The position numbers were made by a program, and so were the translations under genes. This document shows, one piece after another, positions 1 through 7,537 of a stretch of 48,392 bases of DNA; within the stretch, counting starts at the first letter, position 1, and each line of letters starts with the position of its first letter. The notes below the pieces were generated by a model. That model saw only the letters and a program-made list of their open reading frames with translations, was not told where the DNA came from and did no database searches. This DNA is from an uncultured Bacteroidales bacterium (GTDB taxonomy: Bacteria > Bacteroidota > Bacteroidia > Bacteroidales > Paludibacteraceae), in assembly GCA_945827635.1 (NCBI GenBank), contig CALZOG010000003.1, positions 1 to 48,392 of the forward strand, read 5' to 3'.

Positions 1-66
1 AGGATTGAAATAAAAGATGATGATGTAATGTTTTATAGGGTAGTTGGAATTTGGACATTGTGAAAG

Positions 67-1230
67 TTAATATAGAAATATAGTGTCAGATAAAGGAGCA
101 TTACTCCGTGGCTTCGCGAAAATACGTGGGCTGTGTATATCATTATCTTTAATATTCCAATAATCAGAATTAATAACCCAGTGAACTCCAGTTCTTGTAG
201 GTATATCACCTTGAATACTAAATTCTGTATAATTTTCACTTCCGGCATTCAAACAACCAACCTGAGGTATATTCGTAGAATTTCCCCAAAGTCGATTTAT
301 AGTTAGGTTTGTCTGAGTTATTGCACATTCAACAATATCATCGGATTTATATGCTGCCGAAACTACTATATCGCCGATAGTAGAGTTGTCAGATTTTATA
401 GTAACAATTGTGCTATCGGTGTTTGATGTCACAATCGACCATCCTATGGGCAAATCCCATGAATATTGAACAGAACTTTGTGCGTTCTGTATCGCTAGTT
501 CAAGTTCTTGCTCCCCATAAGGTAAGCAATATTCATATTGCTCAAACTCGGGTTTAGGAGCTTGCTTGACCAGTGTGAGCGAAATCTTCTTGTTCGGGTC
601 ATTCTTATTACAATCTCCCAAATACAATTCTATTTCAGGAGTCGTATTACCCCATTCTTTTACGCTGAAAGTTACAGAGCTTCCGTCACCTGCTTTATAA
701 TAGAGTGAATCAACAAATGGAAGTTTATGCCCGTTTGCAGTGTCAGTAACATTCCAATAGTAGTTATCCATGCCGATCTGATCATTAAGATTGACCGTGA
801 GAATCGGATCAACTGAAAATACCACAATATCACCGGCTGCAACGCAAGCAGGCCCCTCTATTGTCATATCAGAGGTAGGTATGAACGATTTGTAGATATC
901 TATGTCTTCTGCCTGCGCACATCCACCTGTGCTGTATTTATAAGAAATGCGCCCTTTTCCATATCCGCCGGCAGGAGTAACAATTTTGCATGGATTGCTA
1001 TTCACGCCGTAGTCTTTTGCAAACTTCAAGTCACCCCTTAGTAACCATTGATGCCCTTGAAGATGGTTTTCCCATGCAGTATCAACGGATACCACTATAG
1101 TATCAGTCAGCTCTACGCAATATTCTTCCAAATTGCCATCTGGGATTAAAGAAATGTTGATGTTATTAGCACTGATAGCCGGACAAAGTCCCCAAAAGAT
1201 TGAGAGAACTATAAGATACAACTTTTTCAT
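67..1230 (-). CDS. Secreted protein with PKD-like/Ig-like folds, function unknown
   Basis: A 387-residue protein with a clear signal peptide (MKKLYLIVLSIFWGLCPAIS) and then beta-rich sequence that looks like one or two PKD/Ig-like domains, with cysteines spread through it (for example around residues 105, 128 and 236). Such proteins are common among exported surface proteins of Bacteroidales. No C-terminal type IX sorting signal is visible; the protein simply stops after TIFLY, so it may be C-terminally truncated or released rather than anchored. It starts 54 nt after the DUF3244 gene on the same strand and no promoter of its own is visible in that gap, so the two are probably co-transcribed. 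Composition is AT-richer than in the uvrB-fba block. The specific role is unknown. Confidence 0.7.
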   Translation of the reverse strand: MKKLYLIVLSIFWGLCPAISANNINISLIPDGNLEEYCVELTDTIVVSVDTAWENHLQGHQWLLRGDLKFAKDYGVNSNPCKIVTPAGGYGKGRISYKYSTGGCAQAEDIDIYKSFIPTSDMTIEGPACVAAGDIVVFSVDPILTVNLNDQIGMDNYYWNVTDTANGHKLPFVDSLYYKAGDGSSVTFSVKEWGNTTPEIELYLGDCNKNDPNKKISLTLVKQAPKPEFEQYEYCLPYGEQELELAIQNAQSSVQYSWDLPIGWSIVTSNTDSTIVTIKSDNSTIGDIVVSAAYKSDDIVECAITQTNLTINRLWGNSTNIPQVGCLNAGSENYTEFSIQGDIPTRTGVHWVINSDYWNIKDNDIHSPRIFAKPRSNAPLSDTIFLY

Positions 1231-1284
1231 ACATTCGTATTTTTTTTATATTATTGATTTTGAAAATAACTATTCGGAAATACA

Positions 1285-1683
1285 TTACTCTGCCTCAAAT
1301 ACACCCACTAATGTGAGTGAACCGCTTTGGATCTCAAGGCTGTAGTTGCCTGTTGCGGGCAGTTGCTCAATGGTGCCACCGACGAACTGACGTTGCAACA
1401 CTTGCGTACCATCACCTTTCCTTACGATCACGCGCGCATCGTGCGTACCAGATGTGATTTCAAGAGTGCGACCGGTGATTGTGGCACGGAAATCTAAGGG
1501 GCGAGGTGGGGTGCTCCCACCTCCGCCGTGAATAGGATCGTCTAAAGGATTGGCACCTGGCAGGAATCCTGATACTTCAAATAATTCGATTTCCACTTCA
1601 TCAGCAAAGGCTGATAATTGCGCTGCCGGAGCAGTTAACAGGAAAAGGCTTACTAAAAGCCAAAGAATGTTTTTTGTTTTCAT
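1285..1683 (-). CDS. Small secreted DUF3244-family protein
   Basis: A 132-residue protein. I start it at the ATG at 1683 because it gives a good signal peptide (MKTKNILWLLVSLFLLTAPA) and lies about 80 nt after a strong promoter; a longer reading from 1800 would begin upstream of that promoter. After a Pro/Gly-rich linker (around residues 48-60) the C-terminal 75 residues show the pattern of DUF3244, a small beta-sandwich of Bacteroidales secreted proteins: ITGRTLEITSG, then RVIVRKGDGTQVLQRQF, then LPATGNYSLEIQSGSLTLVG. Family members are of unknown function and often sit beside TPR-HTH regulators, as here (next gene upstream, 1895-3472). The PKD-like gene follows downstream. Confidence 0.8.
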   Translation of the reverse strand: MKTKNILWLLVSLFLLTAPAAQLSAFADEVEIELFEVSGFLPGANPLDDPIHGGGGSTPPRPLDFRATITGRTLEITSGTHDARVIVRKGDGTQVLQRQFVGGTIEQLPATGNYSLEIQSGSLTLVGVFEAE

Positions 1684-1769
1684 GACGATTGATGATTTAT
1701 TAAGTTTCGTGAATGATGAATAATTGTCGTATAACAAAACACCCGAAACCGAGTTCACGATTTCGAGTG

Positions 1770-1800
1770 CAAAATTACTGCTTTTTTTGCAATTATGCAA
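1770..1800 (-). promoter_or_regulatory. Bacteroidetes promoter for the DUF3244 gene
   Basis: On the minus strand, TTG (1798-1800) and TAATTTTG (1770-1777) are separated by 20 nt. This matches the TTG / TAnnTTTG consensus of the Bacteroides primary sigma factor. It leaves a 5' leader of about 80 nt before the ATG at 1683. Confidence 0.75.
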
Positions 1801-1894
1801 ATTTTCCGATGGGCAAGTTGATTTGCATAAAAAGCATTATATCAATTGGATAAAGAAAATAATGATGGGCAATCTCATTATTCAGCATACTTAA

Positions 1895-3472
1895 CTATCT
1901 GCCAATAGCCATTTCAATTAAGAATTGTCGCATATCTTTGATCTTGGTTCCTAATTTCTGAGCAATCCTATATTTATATTTTCCTACACCATTGGGCGCA
2001 TAATTTATCGTTTTTGCAATGGTTATATTATCCATATCAAGCATAACCAATATACACAAACGGATTTCTTTTTCTTCCAATTTATTCGTTGCTTTCAACT
2101 TAGTGGCAAGTAACATGAAATAATGATCCACCGTGTCACAAAAAGCATTATAATCTTTCCAATGAAGTTCTTGCTTCCAATCTTTCGATTGACGAATTGC
2201 CATGCAGTTGTTTTCAATCTCGCGAACTATTTCTTCACAGTAAGCGGAATGCTTTGTCAGCAAGTCGTTATTCTCTTGCAGGAGAGCCTTGTTGCTTGTT
2301 TGTAATTGTTCAATGTCAGCACGTATATCTATATTCTTTTTCGTTAAATGCTGATGTTTTTTCTGCTCTATTTTAGTGATTCTTTTAACGTGAGTCTTTG
2401 CTATCCATGCAACTCCGACTATGAGAGCAATAGATGCAAGCACGAAACAAAGATACATGTAAGGTGTTTTCTTATCAATATCTTGTCGGAGTAATTCCAC
2501 TGCAACTGATAGTTGCAGGAGCAGAGGTTCGATAAGTTCATTATTCAAATCCGCCCGTTCGGATGATAAGGTCTGCACTTCTTGTTTGCTTATCGTGCTA
2601 TCATAATTTATCAGTATGTAAAGTACATGATATTTGTCTTGGTTAGAAGCGTAAGGATGCGACATCACAATTTTAGCATAATACAATGCCGAATCATATT
2701 GTTGCAAACTCCAAAATGCTTGCGCTTCTTTTACATAACCAGTAGATCCGTAATTCCCTTTTTCTTGTAGTCGTTTGACAGAATAGATGGTAGAATCATA
2801 TCGCTCAAGATTGAAATATAATATCGCTTTCGTCTCCCATAGTTTGGTTAGCACACCATCGTTTGTGCAATTATGCTCAATGCTATCCAACAACGCAAGA
2901 GTTTCATTTTGCAATTTTTGCTCTGCAAGTTCGACTGCCATGTCATTAAGCAGATAATAATATGACGTTGAATCATCTGTTTTTAGAATTTGTTCGGAAG
3001 CTGTTTTATACATCTCATACGATAGTTCAAACTCTCCGGCAAGATGGCTCATCGTGCCCATATTGCTGTATATACGCCCGAGGATATGATAATTGCTGAA
3101 CCACGGCAACGGTACTACGCGACTGACATACGGAGCATGACTTCCTGCAATGAACGCCTGCATGGCTGCTACCTGATTGTTGTGTTGGCGGAGCAGGTAA
3201 CCATAATAATAACACGCGCGTGCGTATTCATCGGGATAGATGAGTTGCCAATGCCCGAGCAGCGTATATGCCTCGGCGAGAGCGAGGCTATCATCATACA
3301 GCCTGCCTTCGTTCACACGCAGGCTGTCGGCAACATCAAGCGTTTTCCGAGCTTCACTAAGCGGCTCTGCTGTGCAAGAACAGAACAGACATACTACCCC
3401 GCAAAGCAGAGCTACAAAAGAAATCCGCTCAAATGGGAAACATGACAGCACTATATTCAATCTGTTTGCCAT
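1895..3472 (-). CDS. Membrane TPR regulator with C-terminal HTH
   Basis: A 525-residue protein. Order of parts: N-terminal hydrophobic segment or lipoprotein-like signal (Cys near residue 33), about 300 residues of TPR-like helices, one transmembrane helix (around 338-360, LCFVLASIALIVGVAWIA), a coiled coil, and a C-terminal LuxR-like helix-turn-helix (around 470-515, with NITIAKTINYAPNGVGKYKY and RIAQKLG). The arrangement implies a periplasmic TPR sensor and a cytoplasmic DNA-binding end, as in many Bacteroidales regulators. The ATG at 3472 is preferred; an upstream ATG at 3523 would overlap the ATPase gene and add no signal-like residues. It lies 22 nt after the ATPase gene and just before the DUF3244/PKD-like pair, which are plausible targets. 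The ligand is unknown. Confidence 0.78.
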   Translation of the reverse strand: MANRLNIVLSCFPFERISFVALLCGVVCLFCSCTAEPLSEARKTLDVADSLRVNEGRLYDDSLALAEAYTLLGHWQLIYPDEYARACYYYGYLLRQHNNQVAAMQAFIAGSHAPYVSRVVPLPWFSNYHILGRIYSNMGTMSHLAGEFELSYEMYKTASEQILKTDDSTSYYYLLNDMAVELAEQKLQNETLALLDSIEHNCTNDGVLTKLWETKAILYFNLERYDSTIYSVKRLQEKGNYGSTGYVKEAQAFWSLQQYDSALYYAKIVMSHPYASNQDKYHVLYILINYDSTISKQEVQTLSSERADLNNELIEPLLLQLSVAVELLRQDIDKKTPYMYLCFVLASIALIVGVAWIAKTHVKRITKIEQKKHQHLTKKNIDIRADIEQLQTSNKALLQENNDLLTKHSAYCEEIVREIENNCMAIRQSKDWKQELHWKDYNAFCDTVDHYFMLLATKLKATNKLEEKEIRLCILVMLDMDNITIAKTINYAPNGVGKYKYRIAQKLGTKIKDMRQFLIEMAIGR

Positions 3473-3494
3473 AGGATATACAGCGCAAAAGATA

Positions 3495-4847
3495 CTATTT
3501 GATTGAGATAGAGGATTCTGCAAAAAATTGCCCGACCAATTGATGCGTCCAATCCGCCAACGGAAGCGGGATACTTAGCAAGCCGTCGTTAAAGTGCAGA
3601 TTATTCATAGAGAAGCGAATACGGAGTGCCGGATTATATTTATGAAAATACGAAGCCAGACTGCCACCGCTGATACGCGTGGATGATTTTACTTCAATGG
3701 GAATGATATGCCCACCATGTTCTATCAGAAAGTCTATTTCAGCCTTGTTGCCGCTTGACCAATAATACGGTACGTCATTATATTGCGAAACCAACGATTG
3801 CAACACCATATTTTCCGCCATTGCTCCACGGAACTCTTGATATCCGGGATTATTCTCAGATAACACCACTTCTGCCGACAAATGGGCGAGACGTCGCAGC
3901 AAGCCGCTATCGAATGTGTACGCCTTGAATGCGGATAAATCACGATAGGCAGCCAGTGGCAGCCCGGGCTTGCCTACATTGTATATGCGATAAATCAAGC
4001 CTGCCTCCTCCAGCCATATCAAACCGTCCTCGTACTCTCGTGCGCGCGCACCGCTACGAATGACATTATATATAAACTTGCGGTTCTCTTTGGCAAGCTG
4101 CGAAGGCAGGGACTGCCATAATGCAGTCATACGTGTCACTTCAACAGGTGTGGCATATTTGGAGAAGTCCGCCTGATACAGTTGCAGTATGTCGCCTAAG
4201 GTCTGCTCAACGGTCTGCATGCCCCGTTTCTCAAGCAAAGCTATGGCTGCCTCGGGCATACCGCCACATACCATATATTGTCTGTAGACGTCTGTCAAAC
4301 GCGACAAGACAATCTCGGGCAATGGCTCAAAGGGTGTAACTGAGGCACAATAATCATACATTTGCGAATCGGCTACGCGCAAGAATTCATTAAAACTCAA
4401 CGGATGTAAATGAAGCGTTTGCACCTTGCCTACAGGCACAGTCATACTCTTTTTACGCACATGCACGCCTAATAGCGAACCTGCCGCTATTATAGGATAT
4501 TGAGGAGCATTTTCACAGAAATATTTCAAAGCATTCAGGGCTTCCTCTGACTCCTGAATCTCATCAAAAATCAGCAAAGTACGTTCCGGCTGAATTGAAA
4601 CAGGCGTATATAGAGCCAACTCCCGGATGAGCCGTGTCGTGTCTTTTGTCCGTCGGAACAACTCACGCAGTTCAGGTTTTTCGTCGAAGTTAAGTTCCAC
4701 AACGCTGTCAAACTCACGCTTGCCGAACTCACGCATTAGCCAGGTCTTACCTATTTGACGTGCTCCCTGCAGCAGAAGCGGTTTACGGTTGCTGCTTTGT
4801 TTCCAAGCATGCAATTGCTTAAAAGCATTTCTCTCTATCTGCAACAT
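3495..4847 (-). CDS. AAA_14/DUF4143 family ATPase
   Basis: A 450-residue P-loop ATPase. Walker A is GARQIGKT (residues 28-35), Walker B is LLIFDEIQE (around 91-99), and a sensor-like strand IIAAGSLLGV follows. The C-terminal part is the DUF4143 region with a PD-(D/E)XK-like signature (AEIDFLIEHGG, then IPIEVKSS), typical of this family, which is very abundant in Bacteroidales and usually of unknown role. I start at the ATG at 4847 because it begins the conserved N-terminus and lies about 15 nt downstream of the expected transcription start of a strong promoter; the 31 residues before it would lie inside the promoter. A pair of 25-bp direct repeats with palindromic cores lies just upstream. 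Confidence 0.88.
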   Translation of the reverse strand: MLQIERNAFKQLHAWKQSSNRKPLLLQGARQIGKTWLMREFGKREFDSVVELNFDEKPELRELFRRTKDTTRLIRELALYTPVSIQPERTLLIFDEIQESEEALNALKYFCENAPQYPIIAAGSLLGVHVRKKSMTVPVGKVQTLHLHPLSFNEFLRVADSQMYDYCASVTPFEPLPEIVLSRLTDVYRQYMVCGGMPEAAIALLEKRGMQTVEQTLGDILQLYQADFSKYATPVEVTRMTALWQSLPSQLAKENRKFIYNVIRSGARAREYEDGLIWLEEAGLIYRIYNVGKPGLPLAAYRDLSAFKAYTFDSGLLRRLAHLSAEVVLSENNPGYQEFRGAMAENMVLQSLVSQYNDVPYYWSSGNKAEIDFLIEHGGHIIPIEVKSSTRISGGSLASYFHKYNPALRIRFSMNNLHFNDGLLSIPLPLADWTHQLVGQFFAESSISIK

Positions 4848-4867
4848 AACTATATTGAATTTGGATG

Positions 4868-4898
4868 CAAAGATACAACATTTTTTTGATATTTGCAA
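4868..4898 (-). promoter_or_regulatory. Bacteroidetes promoter for the AAA_14 ATPase
   Basis: On the minus strand, TTG (4896-4898, within TTTGCAAA) and TATCTTTG (4868-4875) are separated by 20 nt, matching the Bacteroides consensus. The ATG at 4847 is about 20 nt beyond the -7 box, so the leader is very short. Confidence 0.8.
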
Positions 4899-4915
4899 AC
4901 AAAAGTGCCAAAAAA

Positions 4916-4973
4916 GTGTAATTTTACACATTTTCGGCACCTATTTTCGTGTAAATTTACACATTTTCGGCAC
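4916..4973. promoter_or_regulatory. Twin palindromic direct repeats, operator-like
   Basis: Two 25-bp direct repeats (4916-4940 and 4949-4973) differ at a single base and start 33 bp apart, about three helical turns. Each begins with a 14-bp palindrome, perfect in the second copy (GTGTAAATTTACAC at 4949-4962) and with an imperfect centre in the first, followed by ATTTTCGGCAC. They sit immediately upstream of the ATPase promoter, between it and the uvrB 3' end. The layout suggests a dimeric regulator binding twice; the protein is unknown. Confidence 0.6.
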
Positions 4974-5010
4974 TTCCGGTCATTTTGGGCAATTTGTTAC
5001 CGATAAAATG

Positions 5011-5027
5011 GTTCGATTGCATCGAAC
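5011..5027 (-). terminator. Short hairpin downstream of uvrB
   Basis: A perfect 7-bp inverted repeat, GTTCGAT (5011-5017) and ATCGAAC (5021-5027), with a 3-nt loop, begins 10 nt past the uvrB stop codon. It may end the uvrB transcript, but only a weak T-run follows on the minus strand. Confidence 0.35.
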
Positions 5028-5036
5028 GTTACAAGC

Positions 5037-7115
5037 TCACTCCGCGAGAATCTGCAGGCGGTTCTCCATCTCCAGCAGTTCGTCGCGCAGGGTGGCGGCG
5101 AGGTCGAAGTTCAGATCCTTGGCGGCGGCGAGCATCTGCTTGCGTTTCTGGTCGGCAGCACGCTGCAGCTGCTTGGTATCCATCTGCTGCCACGGTGCGT
5201 TCTTCCAGCTCTCGCGAATACGCTGCTGTACCTGTTCGCGCTGCTTCTCGGCATCGTGGTAGAGCGAAGCGAGTGCGCCGGTATTGATATCCTTGCGGAT
5301 AGCGGTAGGCGTTATGCCGTGCTCGGTGTTGTAGGCTATCTGTATGGAGCGGCGGCGGTTGGTCTCGTCGATAGTCTGCTGCATGGATCGGGTGATACGG
5401 TCGGCGTACATGATCACCTTGCCGTTGACGTGTCGCGCGGCACGACCCGCGGTCTGGGTGAGCGAGCGGCGGTCGCGCAGGAAGCCTTCCTTGTCGGCAT
5501 CGAGGATAGCCACAAGCGACACCTCGGGCAAGTCTAATCCCTCGCGCAGCAGGTTGACACCCACCAGCACATCGTAGATACCGCGGCGCAGGTCTTCCAT
5601 GATCTTGATACGCTCGATCGTATCGACATCGGAGTGGATATATGCCGAGCGGATAGTGTACTGACGGAGGTAGTCGTCCAGCTCCTCCGCCATACGCTTG
5701 GTAAGCGTAGTGACGAGCACACGTTCCTCACGCTCCACACGCTGACGGATCTCCTCCAGCAAGTCATCGACCTGGTGCTCCGACGGACGGACATCAATCT
5801 CGGGATCGAGCAGACCCGTAGGACGAATCAGCTGCTCCACAACGATACCTTCGGACTGCTCCAACTCATACTCTGCAGGCGTGGCGGAGAGGAAGATTGT
5901 TTGACCGCGCCGCTGTTGGACGTTAGACCGCTTCGCTGACAGACCGCTATCGCTGACAGACAATCCAACTTTCTGCTCCCACTCCTCGAAGGTGAGCGGA
6001 CGGTTGTCGCGGGCGGCAGGCAGGCGGAAACCGTACTGCACCAGGTTATCCTTACGCGCCTTGTCGCCACCGTACATCGCATGGATCTGCGGGATAGTGA
6101 CGTGGCTCTCGTCAACGACGACTAACATATCATCGGGGAAATAGTCGAGCAGGCAATAAGGCGGCGTGCCGGGTTCGCGACCGTCGAAGTACCGGCTGTA
6201 GTTCTCCACACCCGAGCAGTAGCCGAGCTCCTGAATCATCTCTATATCATAATGTACGCGCTCGTCGATACGCTTCGCCTCGAGCTCCATACCCGCGTTG
6301 TGGAAGAAGGTGATCTGCTCGTCCAGATCGCGCTTGATCTCGCCTATGGCACGCTCGATACTCTCGCGCGAAGTGCAGAAGATAGTAGCAGGATAGATAT
6401 TGATGAACTCAAACTCCTCTATCACGTTCATACTCACGAGCTCGAGCGAACAGATACTGTCAATCGTATTGCCGAAGAACTCCACACGCACGATATAGTC
6501 GGCATAAGCGAGGGCTATATCCACCGTGTCGCCCTTGACGCGGAACCTGCCACGCGTCAGCTCCAGATCGTTGCGCACGTACTGTGCCGCAACGAGTGCC
6601 TTTAGGAACTCATCCATCTGAATGGTCTGGTCGCGCCGGATAGAGATGCAGTTGATCGAGAAGTCCTGCGGACTGCCTATGCCGTACAGGCAACTGACGG
6701 ACGAAACGACAATCACATCCTTTCTGCCGGAGAGCAACGCTGCGGTGGCAGACAGACGCAGACGGTCGATCTCCTCGTTGATACTCAGGTCCTTCTCGAT
6801 GTACGTGTCGGTGGAAGGGATATATGCCTCGGGCTGGTAATAATCGTAGTAACTGACGAAATACTCCACTGCGTTGTGCGGGAAGAACGCTTTCATCTCC
6901 GAGTACAACTGTGCCGCCAAGGTCTTGTTGTGCGACAGGATAAGCGTCGGGCGGTTCAGCCGCGCAATAACATTGGCGATGGTGAACGTCTTGCCGCTGC
7001 CGGTCACACCCAGCAGGGTCTCTGCCCGGGCACCGGAGCGGATACCATCAACGAGTGCGTCGATGGCTTGCGGCTGATCGCCGGTAGGCTGATATGTGGA
7101 TTCGAGTTTGAACAT
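5037..7115 (-). CDS. uvrB: Excinuclease ABC subunit B, with a repeat-derived insertion
   Basis: A 692-residue UvrB, the damage-verifying helicase-like subunit of nucleotide excision repair that works with UvrA and UvrC. Visible: Walker A GVTGSGKT (36-43), the beta-hairpin YYDYYQPEAYIPSTDTYIEKD region (89-109, partly quoted: QPEAYIPSTDTYIEKD), DESH (335-338), RPTGLLDPEIDVRP, the helicase VI region QTAGRAAR, and a C-terminal UVR motif. The ATG at 7115 gives the canonical start MFKLESTYQPTGDQPQAI; longer readings pass through a tandem repeat array and encode repetitive SER-rich peptide, so they are rejected. Odd: residues about 385-404, between EQKVG and QTIFLSATP, are an insertion not expected in UvrB, and its DNA is related to the array upstream of the gene. 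Motifs on both sides are intact, so the protein may still work. Confidence 0.97.
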   Translation of the reverse strand: MFKLESTYQPTGDQPQAIDALVDGIRSGARAETLLGVTGSGKTFTIANVIARLNRPTLILSHNKTLAAQLYSEMKAFFPHNAVEYFVSYYDYYQPEAYIPSTDTYIEKDLSINEEIDRLRLSATAALLSGRKDVIVVSSVSCLYGIGSPQDFSINCISIRRDQTIQMDEFLKALVAAQYVRNDLELTRGRFRVKGDTVDIALAYADYIVRVEFFGNTIDSICSLELVSMNVIEEFEFINIYPATIFCTSRESIERAIGEIKRDLDEQITFFHNAGMELEAKRIDERVHYDIEMIQELGYCSGVENYSRYFDGREPGTPPYCLLDYFPDDMLVVVDESHVTIPQIHAMYGGDKARKDNLVQYGFRLPAARDNRPLTFEEWEQKVGLSVSDSGLSAKRSNVQQRRGQTIFLSATPAEYELEQSEGIVVEQLIRPTGLLDPEIDVRPSEHQVDDLLEEIRQRVEREERVLVTTLTKRMAEELDDYLRQYTIRSAYIHSDVDTIERIKIMEDLRRGIYDVLVGVNLLREGLDLPEVSLVAILDADKEGFLRDRRSLTQTAGRAARHVNGKVIMYADRITRSMQQTIDETNRRRSIQIAYNTEHGITPTAIRKDINTGALASLYHDAEKQREQVQQRIRESWKNAPWQQMDTKQLQRAADQKRKQMLAAAKDLNFDLAATLRDELLEMENRLQILAE
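5904..5963. repeat. Repeat-derived in-frame insertion inside uvrB
   Basis: About 60 nt (20 codons) lie where UvrB relatives run straight from the EE-W-E helix to QTIFLSATP. The insert contains two tandem units, AGACCGCTTCGCTGAC (5925-5940) and AGACCGCTATCGCTGAC (5941-5957). They belong to the same family as the units at 7127-7537 next to the gene. Confidence 0.75.
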
Positions 7116-7126
7116 AAGTAGTTGAT

Positions 7127-7345
7127 AGAAGACAGACCGTTCGCTGCGCTCGCTGACAGAAGACAGACCGTGCGCTGAGCTCACTGACAGAGTATAGACC
7201 GTTCGCTGCGCTCGCTGACAGAAGACAGATCGTTCGCTGCGCTCGCTGACAGAAGACAGACCGCTCGCTGCGCTCACTGACAGAAGACAGACCGTTCGCT
7301 GCGCTCACTGACAGAATATAGATCGCTCACTTCGTTCGCTGACAG
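7127..7345. repeat. 31-bp tandem repeat, about 7 copies
   Basis: The marker AGACCG or AGATCG recurs at 7134, 7165, 7196, 7227, 7258, 7289 and 7320, exactly 31 bp apart. Each unit reads approximately AGACCGTTCGCTGCGCTC followed by GCTGACAGAAGAC, with scattered substitutions and no unique spacers. The array fills the space just upstream of the uvrB start codon. Read on minus, it has long open frames (SER-rich) only because the unit lacks stops. Confidence 0.95.
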
Positions 7346-7537
7346 ATTACATCCGAGCGTCTATCAGCAGCCATCGGCTGCGGTCTCTCAGCGAAACGGG
7401 GTCCCCACAAATAACATGCAGTGGGGTGCTTTGCAGCGGTCTATCTTCTCTCAGCGCAGCGGTCTCTCAGCGTAGCGGTCTGTCAGCGTCAGCGGTCTGT
7501 CAGCGCAGCGGTCTATCTTCTCTCAGCGTCAGCGGTC
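7346..7537. repeat. Inverted, shorter-unit counterpart of the 31-bp array
   Basis: The second half of the uvrB-tamB spacer carries the same core in the opposite orientation: AGCGGTCT at 7435, 7458, 7474, 7491, 7507 and 7531, with spacings of 16, 17, 23 or 24 bp. It also has small hairpins: GCAGCC/GGCTGC (7367-7381) and CCCCAC/GTGGGG (7403-7426). Together with 7127-7345 it forms one large imperfect inverted repeat. The tamB stop codon and its last residues lie inside this array. Confidence 0.8.

Noticed and set aside
7116..7308. Extended N-terminus for UvrB of SER-rich repeats
   Set aside because: It is the translation of the 31-bp array; the conserved UvrB start is the ATG at 7115.
7127..7345. 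CRISPR array
   Set aside because: Regular 31-bp units without unique spacers; no cas gene nearby.
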